Shown: piece after piece, positions 1-10,384 of the stretch
Position numbering within the stretch: the first letter of the stretch is position 1
Layout of the letters: every line of letters begins with the position of its first letter
DNA from: Coptis chinensis
Lineage: Eukaryota; Streptophyta; Magnoliopsida; Ranunculales; Ranunculaceae
Direction of reading: 5' to 3'
DNA length: 64,000 nt
Assembly: GCA_015680905.1 (NCBI GenBank)
Contig: CM027385.1
Location: 28,526,501-28,590,500 of the forward strand
Notes under the pieces: model-generated
Told to the model about the DNA's origin: nothing
Database searches by the model: none
Seen by the model: only the letters and a program-made list of their open reading frames with translations
Position numbers and translations under genes: made by a program

Positions 1-83
1 TTTTAAACGTTGGCCATTAACTTGAAAGGTACTGTTGTCCTTGGGATTTACCAAGGCGATTGCCCCATATATAAGGGGTGACT

Positions 84-1211
84 TCAGTAACCAGAAAAGG
101 ACCAGACCAACAGGTTTTTAATTTTCCTAGAAAAATATGTAAACGTGAGGTAAAGCAAAACCTTTTGACCAACTACAAACTCTTTACGCAAAATCTGTTT
201 ATCATTAACAAGTTTCAAGTTAGCTTTATAATCCTTCGCGAGATCATAAGAATCGCTACAGATTTCTTCAAGCTCATTTAATTGCAATTTGCGCTTGACA
301 CCCGCCTCATCAATATTGAAGTTTAGGCTTTTTATAGCCCAGATAGCACGGTGCTCCAATTCAACAGACAAGTGACAAGGTTTTCCAAACACAAGTCTAA
401 AGGGAGACATTCCTATAGGAGTTTTAAAAGCTGTCCGATACGCCCATAAGGCATCTGTTAGATGCTTAGACCAATCTTTCTGATCAGGATTGACTATCGT
501 TTCTAATATTTTTTTAATTTCCCTATTATAGACTTCTACTTGGCCACTAGTTTGCAGTTCATAAGGAGTCGCCACCTTATGGGTAACTCTGTATTGCTTA
601 ACTAAAGAAGCAACAACTCTATTGCAAAAATGCATTCCACCATCACTGATGATGGCTTTAGGGATGCCAAAATGAGAGAAAATATATTCCTTAATGAAAA
701 ACACAACTGTCGTACGGTCATTGCTATGGCAAGCCATGGCCTCTATCAATTTGGAAATGTAGTCCACGACAACAAGAATATAAATAAAACCGTGGGAAAC
801 AGGAAAAGGACCCATGAAATCAATGCCCCATACATCAAAAATTTCCATTACCATAATGGGATTTAAAGGCATAATATTACGTTTAGTGATATGCCCAAGT
901 TGTTGGCAACGAACACACGTCTTGCAGTGAACTTGGGCATCTTTAAAAAGAGTAGGCCAATAAAAACCACATTGAAGAACTTTAGCTGCCGTTTTCATAC
1001 TACTAAAATGGCCACCACACTCTTTGTCATGGCAGAAGGATAAAACCTCATTATATTCCCACTGGGGAATACAACGATGAATAATCTTATCCGCACAATA
1101 CTTAAAAAAGTAGGTCTCATCCCAGTAGTATAGCTTAACTCTGGCAAAAAAAATTTTACGTTCGCTTTTTAACCAAACATCAGGAATAATATCAGAAGCG
1201 AAAAAATTCAC
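84..1211 (-). CDS. Integrase of element A (Athila Ty3/gypsy)
   Basis: A 375-residue open segment. An N-terminal HHCC zinc-binding module is visible around residues 59-102 (CHDKECGGH, then CKTCVRC). The DDE core follows: first Asp in [10 protein letters not shown], second Asp in [10 protein letters not shown], Glu in [12 protein letters not shown]. All three catalytic residues are present. The C-terminal GPY/F-like module is only partly in frame; its continuation in bases 1-83 is recognisable by alignment with element B (VTPY, then a NPKDNN-like stretch) but shifted in frame. No separate start codon is expected, since integrase is cut from the Pol polyprotein. It would join the element's cDNA to chromosomal DNA. 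This is the best preserved integrase core in the window. Confidence 0.9.
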   Translation of the reverse strand: MNFFASDIIPDVWLKSERKIFFARVKLYYWDETYFFKYCADKIIHRCIPQWEYNEVLSFCHDKECGGHFSSMKTAAKVLQCGFYWPTLFKDAQVHCKTCVRCQQLGHITKRNIMPLNPIMVMEIFDVWGIDFMGPFPVSHGFIYILVVVDYISKLIEAMACHSNDRTTVVFFIKEYIFSHFGIPKAIISDGGMHFCNRVVASLVKQYRVTHKVATPYELQTSGQVEVYNREIKKILETIVNPDQKDWSKHLTDALWAYRTAFKTPIGMSPFRLVFGKPCHLSVELEHRAIWAIKSLNFNIDEAGVKRKLQLNELEEICSDSYDLAKDYKANLKLVNDKQILRKEFVVGQKVLLYLTFTYFSRKIKNLLVWSFSGY

Positions 1212-1846
1212 AGTGTCGGCATACCAAGGTGCAGAAAAAATAGAATAAAGATGCTCATCAGGAAAATAATCGGGTATGGACTCAGAATCACTATTACTGT
1301 CATTGGTTAGTCTAGATAAGTGGTCGGCAACTACATTTTCAACCCCTCGTTTATCCTTAATTTCTAAGGTAAACTCTTACAGGAGAAGGATCCATCGATC
1401 AATCTCTGTTTAGCATCCTTCTTGGCGAGAAGGTACCTAAGAGCTGCATGGTCCGTATATAATAAGGTCTTTGAACTAGCCAAATAAGGACGGGACCTAT
1501 CTAAAGCATAAACCACAACTAAAAATTACTTTTCCGTAGTAGTATAATTTCTTTGAGCATCATTTAAAGTTTTACTAGCATAATAAATAACGGTGGACTT
1601 ATCATCTAGTTTCTGGCCTAACACAGCACTAACAACATAATCGTTAGCGTCACACATGTTCGAAAGGTTTAGACCAATCGGGAGGCTGTATAATCGGTGC
1701 AGATGTTAAAGCAGCTTTTAATGTTTCAAAAGCCTATTTGCAGTCATAATTGAAATCAAAGATGACATCTTTTAAAAGCAGATTAGTTAAATGCCTAGCT
1801 AATTTTGAAAAATCCTTGATAAAACGCCTATAGAAACCTGCATGAC
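1212..1846 (-). pseudogene. RNase H region of element A, frameshifted
   Basis: Between the RT and integrase reading frames the reverse strand still encodes the connection and RNase H domain, broken by several frameshifts and stops. By comparison with element B (30760-31300) I can follow LGHAGFYR at about 1840, QPPDWSKPF near 1680, the [17 protein letters not shown] block near 1540-1590 and the [13 protein letters not shown] block near 1400-1440. In gypsy elements this domain removes RNA from the RNA:DNA hybrid during reverse transcription. As it stands no single frame spans it, so the Pol polyprotein of this copy could not be made whole. Confidence 0.75.
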
Positions 1847-3088
1847 CTAAAAAGGCTCTAATGTCATAGATAGTCTGGGTGGTATAGGTAGAGACTCTAT
1901 TTTATCTAATTTGGCCTTATCTACTTCTATGCCGTCACTAGATACAATATGACCTAGAGCTATTCCTCTTTTAACCATAAAATGACATTTTTCCCAATTT
2001 AAAACCAGATTTTTTTCCTCACACAGTGTCAACACTTTAGAAAGGTTAGACAGGCAGTCACTAAAAGAGTCTCCATAGCTAGAAAAATCATCCATGAAAA
2101 CTTCCATGAAGTGCTCTGCCATGTCACTAAAGATATGAAACATACACCGCTGGAAGGTACCAGAAGCATTACAAAGGCCGAAAGGCATTCGTTTATAGGC
2201 ATATGTTCCAAAATGACATATGAAGGTAGTCTTGTCTTGGCCGTCAGGATCGATAATGATCTGAAAATAGCCAGAGTAGCCATCTAAAAAATAGTAATAA
2301 ACATGACCAGCTAGACGTTCGAGCATCTGATCTATAAAAGGTAAAGGAAAGTGATCCTTTCGTGTCATGGCGTTTAAGCGTCTGTAGTCAATACAGATCC
2401 TCCATTTCATAGGAACTCGTGTGGAAATATATTCACCAGCAACATTACACACAATGGTAACCACCGATTTCTTAGGAATTACGTGAATGGGGCTTACCCA
2501 TTCACTATCAGAGATGGGATATATGATACCCGCATCGAGTAACTGTAAGACTTCTTCCCTAGCCACTTCTTTCATGGAAGGGTTGAAGTGATGCTGAGGT
2601 TTGCGTGAAGTCTTCACATTATCCTCCAAATGTATGTGATGTGTGCATACACTAGGGTCAATCCCCTTAATGTCGTCTAGAGACCAACCGATCATGGAAT
2701 GATGCTCCCTAATCACCCTAATCAAACGTGCCTCTTCATTAGCAGACAACTGAGAAGATATGATTACCGGATGACTACCATCCAGATCAAGCTGAATATA
2801 TTTCAATTTAGCAGGAAGAGGTTTAAGCACAGGGGTGGAAGGAATGGGTAGAAAGGCTTTTGGAGGGTCCTCGTCTTGAGTAGTAAAGACTTGTTTAGGT
2901 AAGATGTCTTCAAACTCAGAAGATGGAGCTATAGAAGGATCTAAGATAGGAGTAGACTCGAAAAGGGCGTTGACATCCTCTACGTAGGAGTCATCGTTGA
3001 AGTCAGAACTTCCAAAGGAGAGGAATTGATGCATTTGATTATCTAGAAACGTATTGTTGAAATAATCTTGAGCTAAGCTCTCGATCAT
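1847..3088 (-). CDS. Reverse transcriptase of element A, with upstream linker
   Basis: A 413-residue open frame. The first ~120 residues are the acidic linker after the protease (MIESLAQDYFNNTFLDNQMH...). RT fingers and palm follow: SEWVSPIHVIPKK, MKWRICIDYRRLNAMTRKDH, the first catalytic Asp in YFLDGYSGYFQI, RMPFGLCNASGTFQRC, and the second and third Asp in VFMDDF. All three catalytic Asp are intact, unlike in element B. The frame ends early near [15 protein letters not shown] because of a frameshift just before the expected LGHAGFYR of the connection domain. The protein would copy element RNA into DNA, primed by a tRNA at 5393-5410. Confidence 0.92.
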   Translation of the reverse strand: MIESLAQDYFNNTFLDNQMHQFLSFGSSDFNDDSYVEDVNALFESTPILDPSIAPSSEFEDILPKQVFTTQDEDPPKAFLPIPSTPVLKPLPAKLKYIQLDLDGSHPVIISSQLSANEEARLIRVIREHHSMIGWSLDDIKGIDPSVCTHHIHLEDNVKTSRKPQHHFNPSMKEVAREEVLQLLDAGIIYPISDSEWVSPIHVIPKKSVVTIVCNVAGEYISTRVPMKWRICIDYRRLNAMTRKDHFPLPFIDQMLERLAGHVYYYFLDGYSGYFQIIIDPDGQDKTTFICHFGTYAYKRMPFGLCNASGTFQRCMFHIFSDMAEHFMEVFMDDFSSYGDSFSDCLSNLSKVLTLCEEKNLVLNWEKCHFMVKRGIALGHIVSSDGIEVDKAKLDKIESLPIPPRLSMTLEPF

Positions 3089-3121
3089 GCTAACTTCTCC
3101 ATCGATAGTCGTACCAGGTAA

Positions 3122-3817
3122 CTATTCTGTCATTTTGAAAACATTTACCTCAACAGAAAGATGTCCAAAGGACATGGACATCGAACCATTGTGGTATTTT
3201 ATGAGTGCGTTGGCAGTTGCCAAGAAGGGATGCCCTAAGATGATAGGAACAGAGTCATTAGCGACTTTTGTGTCGAGGATAACGAAATTAGCTGGGTAGT
3301 AAAAATCTTGAACTTTAACAAACACGTTTTCAACAACACCCATAGGATACTTAATAGAACGATCAGCTAATTGCAACGTCATTTTAGTTGGTTGCATATC
3401 TTGTAGACCTATTTGTTTATATAAATAATAAGGGAGTAAGTTAGCACTCGCCCCCAGGTCTAATAGAGCAGTTGTCATGTGAGTATCCCCTAAGGTGCAT
3501 TTTACAGTAGGACGACCAGGGTCTTTGTACTTTGTGATTTCATTATGTTCAGATAGAGTGGAAAATTGTTCAGTTAAAAAGGCGTCTTTTGGAATGTTTG
3601 TTTTCCGCCTAGTAGTGCACAACTCTTTGAGAAACTTAGCATGTTGTTTTATTTTTTTAATAGCTTCAAGAAAAAGTAGGTTTATCATTAGTTTTTTAAA
3701 AATTTCCCTAATCTCGTCAAAATTTGTATCCTTGTTTAACATGGCTAGTCTCTGGGGAAATGGTGGTTTCTCTCTATATTTAGCATATGGATCAATAGGA
3801 GTTTTAACCTTGGCCAT
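3122..3817 (-). CDS. Aspartic protease (retropepsin-like) region of element A
   Basis: A 231-residue frame. The N-terminal half holds the conserved segment YAKYREKPPFPQRLAML, REIFKKLMINL and KFLKELCTTRRKTNIP, typical of the gag-protease boundary in Athila elements. The protease domain starts at GDTHMTTALLDLGASANLLP; DLGAS takes the place of the usual D-T/S-G-A/S active site. IILGHPFLATANALI is the second conserved strand. Retropepsins act as dimers and cut Gag-Pol into mature proteins. The frame ends at MTE and the RT frame begins about 30 bases further on, so a small shift or stop separates what should be one polyprotein. Confidence 0.85.
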   Translation of the reverse strand: MAKVKTPIDPYAKYREKPPFPQRLAMLNKDTNFDEIREIFKKLMINLLFLEAIKKIKQHAKFLKELCTTRRKTNIPKDAFLTEQFSTLSEHNEITKYKDPGRPTVKCTLGDTHMTTALLDLGASANLLPYYLYKQIGLQDMQPTKMTLQLADRSIKYPMGVVENVFVKVQDFYYPANFVILDTKVANDSVPIILGHPFLATANALIKYHNGSMSMSFGHLSVEVNVFKMTE

Positions 3818-4711
3818 TTTTTTTCTTGGGTTGCAGTTTAACTGGTACCTCTACAGGGGTAGGATCTTCAGTTTCTATTTCGGTATCTAGTAAATTTTCA
3901 TTTTCATTGACCACTGGTGGTGTAACAATGGGCATAGTTACAGTGTTATCAACCACTCTGCCAGAACGGAGAGTGGTGATGGTATTTAACTCACCTACGT
4001 TTAAATTTTCATTACTAGTATTATCGATTATTTCAAAGGTTGTGTTTGGCATTTTAGGATTAGGTATAGCTTGACCTAGAAATACATCTTTAGGTTGGGC
4101 TTTATCTTACATTAACTGTTGTAAGGATTGTTGTATAGATTGTAAAATCTGTTGTTGAGTTTGCATGAAGACATTGAAACGATCCTGTTGTGAAGGTGTA
4201 GTGGCCACAGGTGGTGTGACAGGAACTATCTCACATTGATTATTAACGGGTGGGTTGTGATAGTTGTTATTAACCGGGACGATACCTCTATTATTATTAT
4301 AATTATTGTAATTATTATAATTACCTTGCCCTTGTAGTTGTCTTTGTGGTGCTTGGTTGTAATTGTTTGCTGGCCTAACATTTTGATTATTAAACCCCGG
4401 AGGTGTATCTTGTTGATTATTTTGCAAACCGAAGTTGTCTCCAAGGTGTGTTAGGTTGGCTATTTATAGAGCAAACATTATCCGGCTATGCGGGTGGTTG
4501 TTCATAGACGAGAGGACAATAGGAGTCGGGATGCAATAACAATGTAAGACTTAGGGCCATCGGTTAGGGCTTTGTAAAAATCAGAGAGAGCAGTCTCTGC
4601 TTCTTCAGCCATTGATGCAGGTGTAGTGTGTGATATTCTAGATAGGCGTGTGCATTGACATTTATGATAGATAATGTTAGATGGTTTTTTCTTACCAGAT
4701 CTTAATCTCAT
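3804..4711 (-). pseudogene. Gag of element A with large internal deletion
   Basis: The start at 4711 (MRLRSGKKKPSN) matches the gag starts of B (27106) and C (45692). After about 57 residues (DFYKALTDGPKSYIVI) the sequence jumps, at about 4530-4540, to the part of gag after the zinc knuckle (the PDSYCPL region in B and C). That removes the whole capsid core and most of the CX2CX4HX4C knuckle, roughly 0.75 kb. The rest is the Asn/Gln-rich tail (GFNNQNVRPANNYNQ, 4427-4107) and the region before protease (4052-3804), in different frames. Gag normally forms the particle and packages RNA; this one cannot. Confidence 0.8.
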
Positions 4712-4959
4712 GCAAGGCTAAGTCCAATATGAAAGAAACACTAACAACAATCAAACAACAACCTGATATACTAAAAGTAAAACTCCTATGACAAAAGAGA
4801 CGAGGAGTGAAAGAAGGAGAACCTGAATGCCTCCTTGCTACGCTTATGAATAGCATCTTTAATACGAACCTACTTGTCCTGTGGATGCTTGGAACACTGA
4901 ATAAACAATAAATTCCAACGAAAAAAATGACCTATAACTAACCTGTTTATATCGAGCTT

Positions 4960-5290
4960 TTCTTCAGAGGGGCGCATGCGCACTCAAATATAAAGCAACA
5001 AGGGCGCGGGTGTGCTCTGTGAATTTTAATAGAAACAAACTTTCGCGAGGTTGCTTATTGGGCCAGGCCTAAAAATTAGAAATAAAACTTGAAATTAGCT
5101 TTCTGGAAGGAAGGGCGCGGGCGTGCTCCGAGTTATAGCTTCAAAAATTTTCAGTAGACTTCCAGGAGCAAAATTTGGAAGGAAGGGTGTGGGCGCACTC
5201 AGAAATAGTGTAAATAGGGTGAGGGCGAGCTTCGAGTTACAACTTCGAAAATTTCTAGTAGAATTCCAGGAGCAAAATTTGGTTTTTCGA
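4960..5290 (-). repeat. GC-hairpin leader of element A, including a ~103-bp tandem duplication
   Basis: Between primer site and gag start, several GC-rich blocks (GGGCGCATGCGCACTC, GGGCGCGGGTGTGCTC, GGGCGCGGGCGTGCTC, GGGTGTGGGCGCACTC) stand out in otherwise AT-rich DNA. On the element strand they read as variants of GAGCGCGACCCGCGCCC, able to form a 5-bp hairpin. Two copies of a block running from GAGTTATAGCTTC to GGAGCAAAATTTGG lie at about 5131-5178 and 5234-5282. The same kind of array occurs in the leaders of B, C and E. Confidence 0.75.
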
Positions 5291-5392
5291 AAATAGAAAA
5301 CACAGTTATAAACACGAACAATAGGGTGGGTGGGAGAATTGGGCTAATTGTAGGATTGAAAAAACTAACAAAACTAGATTCTAATGACAACT

Positions 5393-5410
5393 AAGATGGC
5401 AGCGACGCCA
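5393..5410 (-). promoter_or_regulatory. Primer binding site of element A (tRNA-Asp-like)
   Basis: Just inside the LTR the minus strand reads TGGCGTCGCTGCCATC. The 3' end of plant tRNA-Asp calls for TGGCGCCGTTGCC, the primer site usual in Athila elements. Two mismatches in the first 13 bases fit an old copy. Confidence 0.75.
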
Positions 5411-5412
5411 TT

Positions 5413-6754
5413 TGATAAAATAAAAATAAGCTTTTACTCCTACTTACGCTAATTAAACTAGGCAGAAGTATAAACTACTTAAACTTTTGTTATCAAATTT
5501 CTACTCTCGATTATCATATAATAAAACTAGAGTCCGAATTCGTTCCACTCCTAATTGCGTAGAACATAACTAATTATACTAGTGCTTAACAATTCAACAA
5601 CTTGAGTGTAATTATTCTAAATATAACTAATATGGCAATAACTATGATTGAATATATTCTAAATTGAACTATGACAATTAAATAATAAGATGTGGTATAT
5701 AGAGAATGAATTAAGGAGATTTGAAATCCACCTTGATTAATCCCTAACATGCTAGTATGGAGTTTGTTGTAACCCTAATCTTTATGTTTTCACACAAGGT
5801 TTAACATAAAGGTTAGATCTTTTTATCCCTAATTATTCATGGCATCTCTAACCAACTAATAATTAACATGAGAGGAAGTTGAAACCCATTCTCATGGTGA
5901 ATGAACTACCCTATAGAATTGAAGCTTTTTAATACAACTATTCTATACTAACACATCAAGTCTTCATCAAAGCTTCAATTAAACCCCTCTAATGGAGGTT
6001 TTGCTATAAATCATTAGACTATCATTGAATAAATAATAAGAAGAAAAAGACATAATTAAAGAATACTTGAATTGAAAAATAGCTTGAATTATATTAATGG
6101 TGTCTAGGCTAATAAAACATAAAACTAGGTTTAAACTAAATTAAATAACTAATGGGAGAGAGAAGAGAAGTGTTTTGAGTTTTGCCTTAGTCCTCTTTAT
6201 ATAGGAGAGGGCTAGGTTTACAGTTTCATGCATGGGCTTTGGAGCTATGTTTTGGGCAATTAAATCAAGCCCAAAACCTAATTACTTAAGTTCAAAAAGG
6301 GTTTCTCTGCTGGAAATTACAACAACAACCTTTTTGTCCACTTTTACTCATCTGATTAGATCAGTGCCTAGACCATTATAAAGCTCTTTCCGAGACAGTC
6401 GTTTTTACATATAATAGGCCCAATTCTGAGGTCTGAGTCCAAAGATACAGCCTATAGAAGTTCTGTTGACTTTTATGCTCTATTTATGCCCGCGTTGACT
6501 TTGACTTTTTAGCTTTGACTGGGCTTTAAGAAGGCTTTTTCTTCTTGAAACTCGAGCTTGAACCATAGAATTTTTTAGCAACCAACATTTGCTCCTTTCT
6601 CTTGCAAAAGTGACATATTTCTTCACATAGTTGACTCCAAGACCTGAAATATACAAAAGTACATAAACAGTACTAACTCTTATTTATTATAAACATAATA
6701 GGTCTAAATGTAATATTATTATGGGGTTAAAACTACAGTTTTGTGCTCTTATTG
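5413..6754 (-). repeat. 5' LTR of element A
   Basis: About 1.34 kb. On the minus strand it starts CAATAAGAGCACAAAACTG (canonical here: TGATAAGAGCCCAAAACTG, so the first bases are mutated) and ends TTTTATCA next to the primer site. Its body aligns with the LTRs of B, C and G (for example CTAATGGAGG and the CATGGTGAA...CTCATGG block). A TATA box lies inside. The outer boundary is less certain than the inner. Confidence 0.85.
6193..6206 (-). promoter_or_regulatory. TATA box of the element A LTR
   Basis: The minus strand reads TCCTATATAAAGAG within the LTR, matching the TATA box at 24491 in element E's LTR. It would direct transcription leftwards into gag-pol. Confidence 0.6.
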
Positions 6755-7740
6755 GAAGGTGATATTATTCCTATTGGTCTTAGGACGAAGAGAATTAGAT
6801 TTTGAAAGGTGGGATATGAATGGGCATCCTAGAGTAGGTAGTGTTTAGAAGGAAAGCAAGTAGTTGCTCATGATTCTGACAGAAAGATTGGGTCACTATT
6901 ATTTTTATGTCCTTATTTAGTACAGTTCATAGTTTCTATTATTTAAGTGATTGTTGATCCTTATATAATTTTTCCGCACTTTGATATTCAGTAGACCGAA
7001 TTTATAGTTTCTTATCATTGTTACTATTGTTACCGATAATGTTTTTAATAAGATGTTGTCAATATTGTTCTTTTGATTATAATTTTGCGTTTGGATATAT
7101 ATGGATGAGTAGAATAAATATTTTCTTTATTCTGATAGAGTGCTACATGATGGCTCGATCTTTTGACTTCCAGTCGTAATTTTGTACTTTGAGTTGTTTT
7201 AGCATAAGTGAATCTGGATGTATATATTGTTTGTCTAATTATAAGATTTTACTGATTTTATCTATCTTTTTTTAGGCATGCCCCTTGGTCAAGGCTCCTG
7301 AGAAGCAATTTCTCCTTGGTTAAGGTTAGCTCCACGTTTAGCTGCAGCATAGACATGCATAAAATTTACTGCCCCTGTATTCGTGAGTTATCTTCCATAT
7401 TAGCTTTGTTTAACAGTTTAATCTTTTTAGGGTAAAGATATTCTCACTGTAAAAATTGATACTCTCCCTGCTTCTTTATTCTCACCGTCTATATGTTGGT
7501 CCATAGATATATTCACCGTATCTAATAAGTTTATTGTATGACCATAACAGTATAACACATACCCATACCCATAGATACCCATTAATTACTTTTTGAAATC
7601 ACTTATTTCTCTGTAACAGAAAGAGCAAGCTCGAGGAGAAGAAGTTGAAGTTTCTATGTTTACAATATTGCTCCAATTAACCATTTATGTCTATCCCAAT
7701 ATGTAGAAATTTTTTGTTTCTCTCACCACTCTCATCTCTT

Positions 7741-7865
7741 ATTTTTTTTTTTTTTTTTTTTTTTTTAAGTGGAAATTTTATTGATACTGATGAGGAATTT
7801 TACAAATAATTAGGACAAGCGTGCAACAAGCTGCGTCGCAAGTCCTTTCTGAATAGCAAATCCTA
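7741..7865 (-). repeat. 3' tail of a retroposed sequence (poly(A) on minus strand)
   Basis: On the minus strand an AATAAAA signal is followed about 10 bases later by an A-run of about 26. This is what the 3' end of a LINE or a processed retrocopy looks like. The upstream part is cut off by the (TA)n run at 7872. No coding remnant was found. Confidence 0.4.
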
Positions 7866-7867
7866 TT

Positions 7868-7871
<4 letters not shown>

Positions 7872-7938
<67 letters not shown>
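7872..7938. repeat. (TA)n microsatellite
   Basis: About 33 uninterrupted TA units. Confidence 0.95.
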
Positions 7939-7946
<8 letters not shown>

Positions 7947-8373
7947 GGTGCAAAATTATATGATAGTAAGAATGGAGAGATTTATTGGCTTTATTTGGAG
8001 GCATTAGTTCTTTTTTTTTACCTGCTTGTGGTATATTGAGAGTGCATACAAATTGTTTGAGGAAATTTCAAATAGAAATGCAATTCCAAATTAAGTTTAG
8101 CAATAGTTTTCACCAACATAAATTTTGGTCACAAAACAAGATGAAGCCATGGGCATTTCATGGAGGTTACATGTTCCTAAAGTACTTTCAACATTAAAAC
8201 ATGAAACTGTAATTGTAAGAAAATAAAATGAAACTATAAGGGAAGCACACCACTAAAAGGACGTAGCATAAACCAACAAAATTGTTTATTTTAAAAACAT
8301 TGATAAAAAATTAACAGTGCACATGTACGTCAAATTACAACTGACCAAAATGGACTTGACATGTAGATAATCA

Positions 8374-9016
8374 CTAGTCCAATACTACAGATGTTGTATT
8401 TCTTCGAACCATTGCTTCAAATGCTTCAAATCGAGCTTCAAAAATTGTTCTCCATGCTTTTGAACTAGCTTGCACTCCTTGCTTCCATGAAGCAATAGGC
8501 GATTGTAGTGGACAATCTGGCTTCAAAAGTGCATGCATAAAATGACAGTTATTAACCAAATCAACAGCGATAACCCTCGGTGAACTTTTTAAGGGAGGAT
8601 AAGATTTCAAGGGAAGACAAGTATAGTGTGCTCGTGGAGAGAGGTGATCGAACAACCACAACATTGTAACAGGAAGCAATAAGAGGACCACAATCAAGCA
8701 TACTCATCTAGTTCTCTTCTCCACATGGACTCTTATCATAATGTATCCTATCATAAACGCTTTTGTACTCAACTTTATCACCCAAAATACTTGTGTAGAA
8801 TGATTTGTTGGCTGCCAATTCTAGACACAAGTCATCCCGAACTTGTTTCCAGTTCCCATGTCCCATTCTAAGTGCAAGTGCCACAGCTCGAAATCCACAA
8901 TTACCATCCGAGCTCACATTGTTAATATCAGCAATCAAACCCTTGACTTCAATTGGAAATGCAGAGAGGAGCTCCATTGCATGAGTCATATTTGGGATCA
9001 AAGAGATGACTACCAT
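8374..9016 (-). pseudogene. OTU-like cysteine protease domain of the MULE pseudogene
   Basis: Two adjacent frames. The first (9016-8708) holds VSSDGNCGFRAVALALRMG, the OTU nucleophile motif with Asp and Cys, preceded by IADINN. The second (8697-8374) holds the C-terminal half with VNNCHFMHALLKPDCPL, whose CHF is a candidate for the catalytic His, and a Trp-rich end. OTU domains remove ubiquitin; their role in MULE proteins is not established to my knowledge. A frameshift and stop at about 8700 separate the halves. The motif residues are kept even though the frame is not, so this domain decayed late or by chance kept its core. Confidence 0.7.
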
Positions 9017-9150
9017 AGAGAGGCGGTTTTAGCGCGAGTCACCTTCAACTTTTGCTTCTTAGATGCACATTGTGATGTAACACTTAATGACATTGAACCA
9101 GATAATGCAACCTCAGGTGTGCCTAGTACATGTTCAAAATATGAAGGATA

Positions 9151-9426
9151 TCATTTGGTTGAAGACTCATTCTGCAATAACTTCTTTTGCGTGCTACCTT
9201 TTGGTCGACCTCTTGTTTTAGTCTTTTCCTTAGGCTCAACCAAACAAGAAGTATTTGGATGGGTAATTTCTTTAAGTTTCTTCATGAGATATTGTTTGTA
9301 ACTATCATCACCATCTTCAAAGCATTTCATAATGTTTGAAATTTCAGGGTGCAAATCGACATTGACGTTGACTCTTGGTGTGGGAACTCCCGAAAGATTT
9401 TTCCAAAAATAATGGACTGAATCCAA
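9151..9426 (-). pseudogene. AT-hook linker region of the MULE pseudogene
   Basis: A 91-residue frame with KTKTRGRPKGSTQKK, a classical AT-hook core (RGRP), followed by a stretch that continues in another frame towards the OTU part. AT-hooks bind the minor groove of AT-rich DNA. In related plant MULE proteins such a motif joins the transposase to the C-terminal protease. The upstream ~70 residues have no motif I recognise. Confidence 0.6.
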
Positions 9427-9549
9427 CAGAATTGGTTTCTAGAGTCGATCATAACCAATTACTTCACATGCACAACGTAAGTCATGTGTACGTCGTAACA
9501 CACACCCACATTCTTCAGTTGCCATACCCCCTAATCCACCACACTTTCT

Positions 9550-10384
9550 CTATTCTAAAATCATCTCCATAACATCTTTGGAAACAAAACCCCTCAACTC
9601 TGCTAAAGTGAGAAGCCTAAAGTCGTGTCTCACATTATTCAAACTGCGCTCAAAGGATGCATATATCTCTGTAAGTTGCTCAGTTATCATTAAATGCATT
9701 GATTGCCATAAACCAACAAAGTCAGATGTTGACATAACCCATGTACCTTTTCAATTTAGCATGTGCACTTTCCACTCTACCAGTTGTAGTGCAACCTAAG
9801 TGCATGTATCGATCGATCCAAGCAGAAACAAATAGCTCTCTGTGTGGCAACCAAGTTTTTCTTTATGTAATCATGGAGGTTTGTAAAATCGAGATAGTCT
9901 CCTCAAACGCCTCGAAGTGAAAATTGTAATCATCAACTGTATCAGACATCATCACTTTATTCTAGTCATCATAAAAAGATTTCCATATATCCTCATCGGG
10001 GAGAAGTTTTCTGCCCTTAGCCAAAATATTTCTCTAAATATGCCATCGACACAACATGCGGCTTGCATTTGGAAAAATCTTTTCTACGCTATTCATTAAT
10101 GCGAACTCCTTGTCAGTTACTATCACTGATGGCAGCGTCTCATTATTCAGTAAAGAATGCAGTCGCTCTAATGCCCATAGATAGTTATCTTCCTTTTCTT
10201 TCTCAAACAATGCAAAACAAACGGAAAATGTCTTCATAGTAGATGTGACCCCTACTACCTCAAACAATGGCCAACGATATTTGTTAATCTTGTAAGTAGA
10301 GTTCATAATCATGACAAAAGGGATGCAATTCACCAGTTTTATAGACTCTGGATGTGCCCAAAACAAGTCGATCCACAACAACAT
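9550..10384 (-). pseudogene. MULE transposase core (frameshifted)
   Basis: The first frame (10384-10034) reads DLFWAHPESIKLVNC, IMNSTYKINKYRWPL, VGVTSTMKTFSVCFAL and VIVTDKEFALMNSVE, ending RMLCRWHI, all hallmarks of the MULE transposase domain. The catalytic Asp expected in the IMDxTYK motif is Asn (codon at 10301-10303, a G-to-A change); the second, in TDKE, is kept. Beyond a stop at 10034 the alignment continues with RNILAK, WIDRYMHLG and ESAH-like remnants, and in the frame 9735-9550 with LRGFVSKDVMEMILE. Transposase would cut and move the element; this copy cannot. Confidence 0.8.

Larger units (their letters stand above)
1..6754 (-). mobile_element. Element A: Athila-type Ty3/gypsy LTR retrotransposon, 5' LTR to integrase
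   Basis: Reading leftwards from 6754 the order is LTR, tRNA-Asp-like primer site, GC-rich leader, gag, protease, RT, RNase H, integrase. Protease-RT-RH-integrase is the Ty3/gypsy order. The gag start (MRLRSG), the RT block KDHFPLPFIDQMLERLAGH and the FMDDF box point to the Athila lineage as I know it. The integrase C-terminus reaches base 1, so any accessory ORFs and the 3' LTR lie outside the window. Gag has a large internal deletion and the RT/RNase H junction is frameshifted, so this copy is not autonomous. Its LTR is clearly related to those of B, C and G. High confidence on family, moderate on exact ends. Confidence 0.9.
6755..8373. other. Intergenic stretch between element A and the MULE pseudogene
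   Basis: AT-rich, with no coding frame I can support. It holds a poly(T) run of about 26 bases with a retroposon-like tail, and a long (TA)n run, listed separately. The rest (6755-7740 and 7939-8373) shows nothing recognisable. Confidence 0.5.

Noticed and set aside
7810-8004. Open frame with a long Tyr-Ile run
   Set aside because: Produced by the (TA)n microsatellite.
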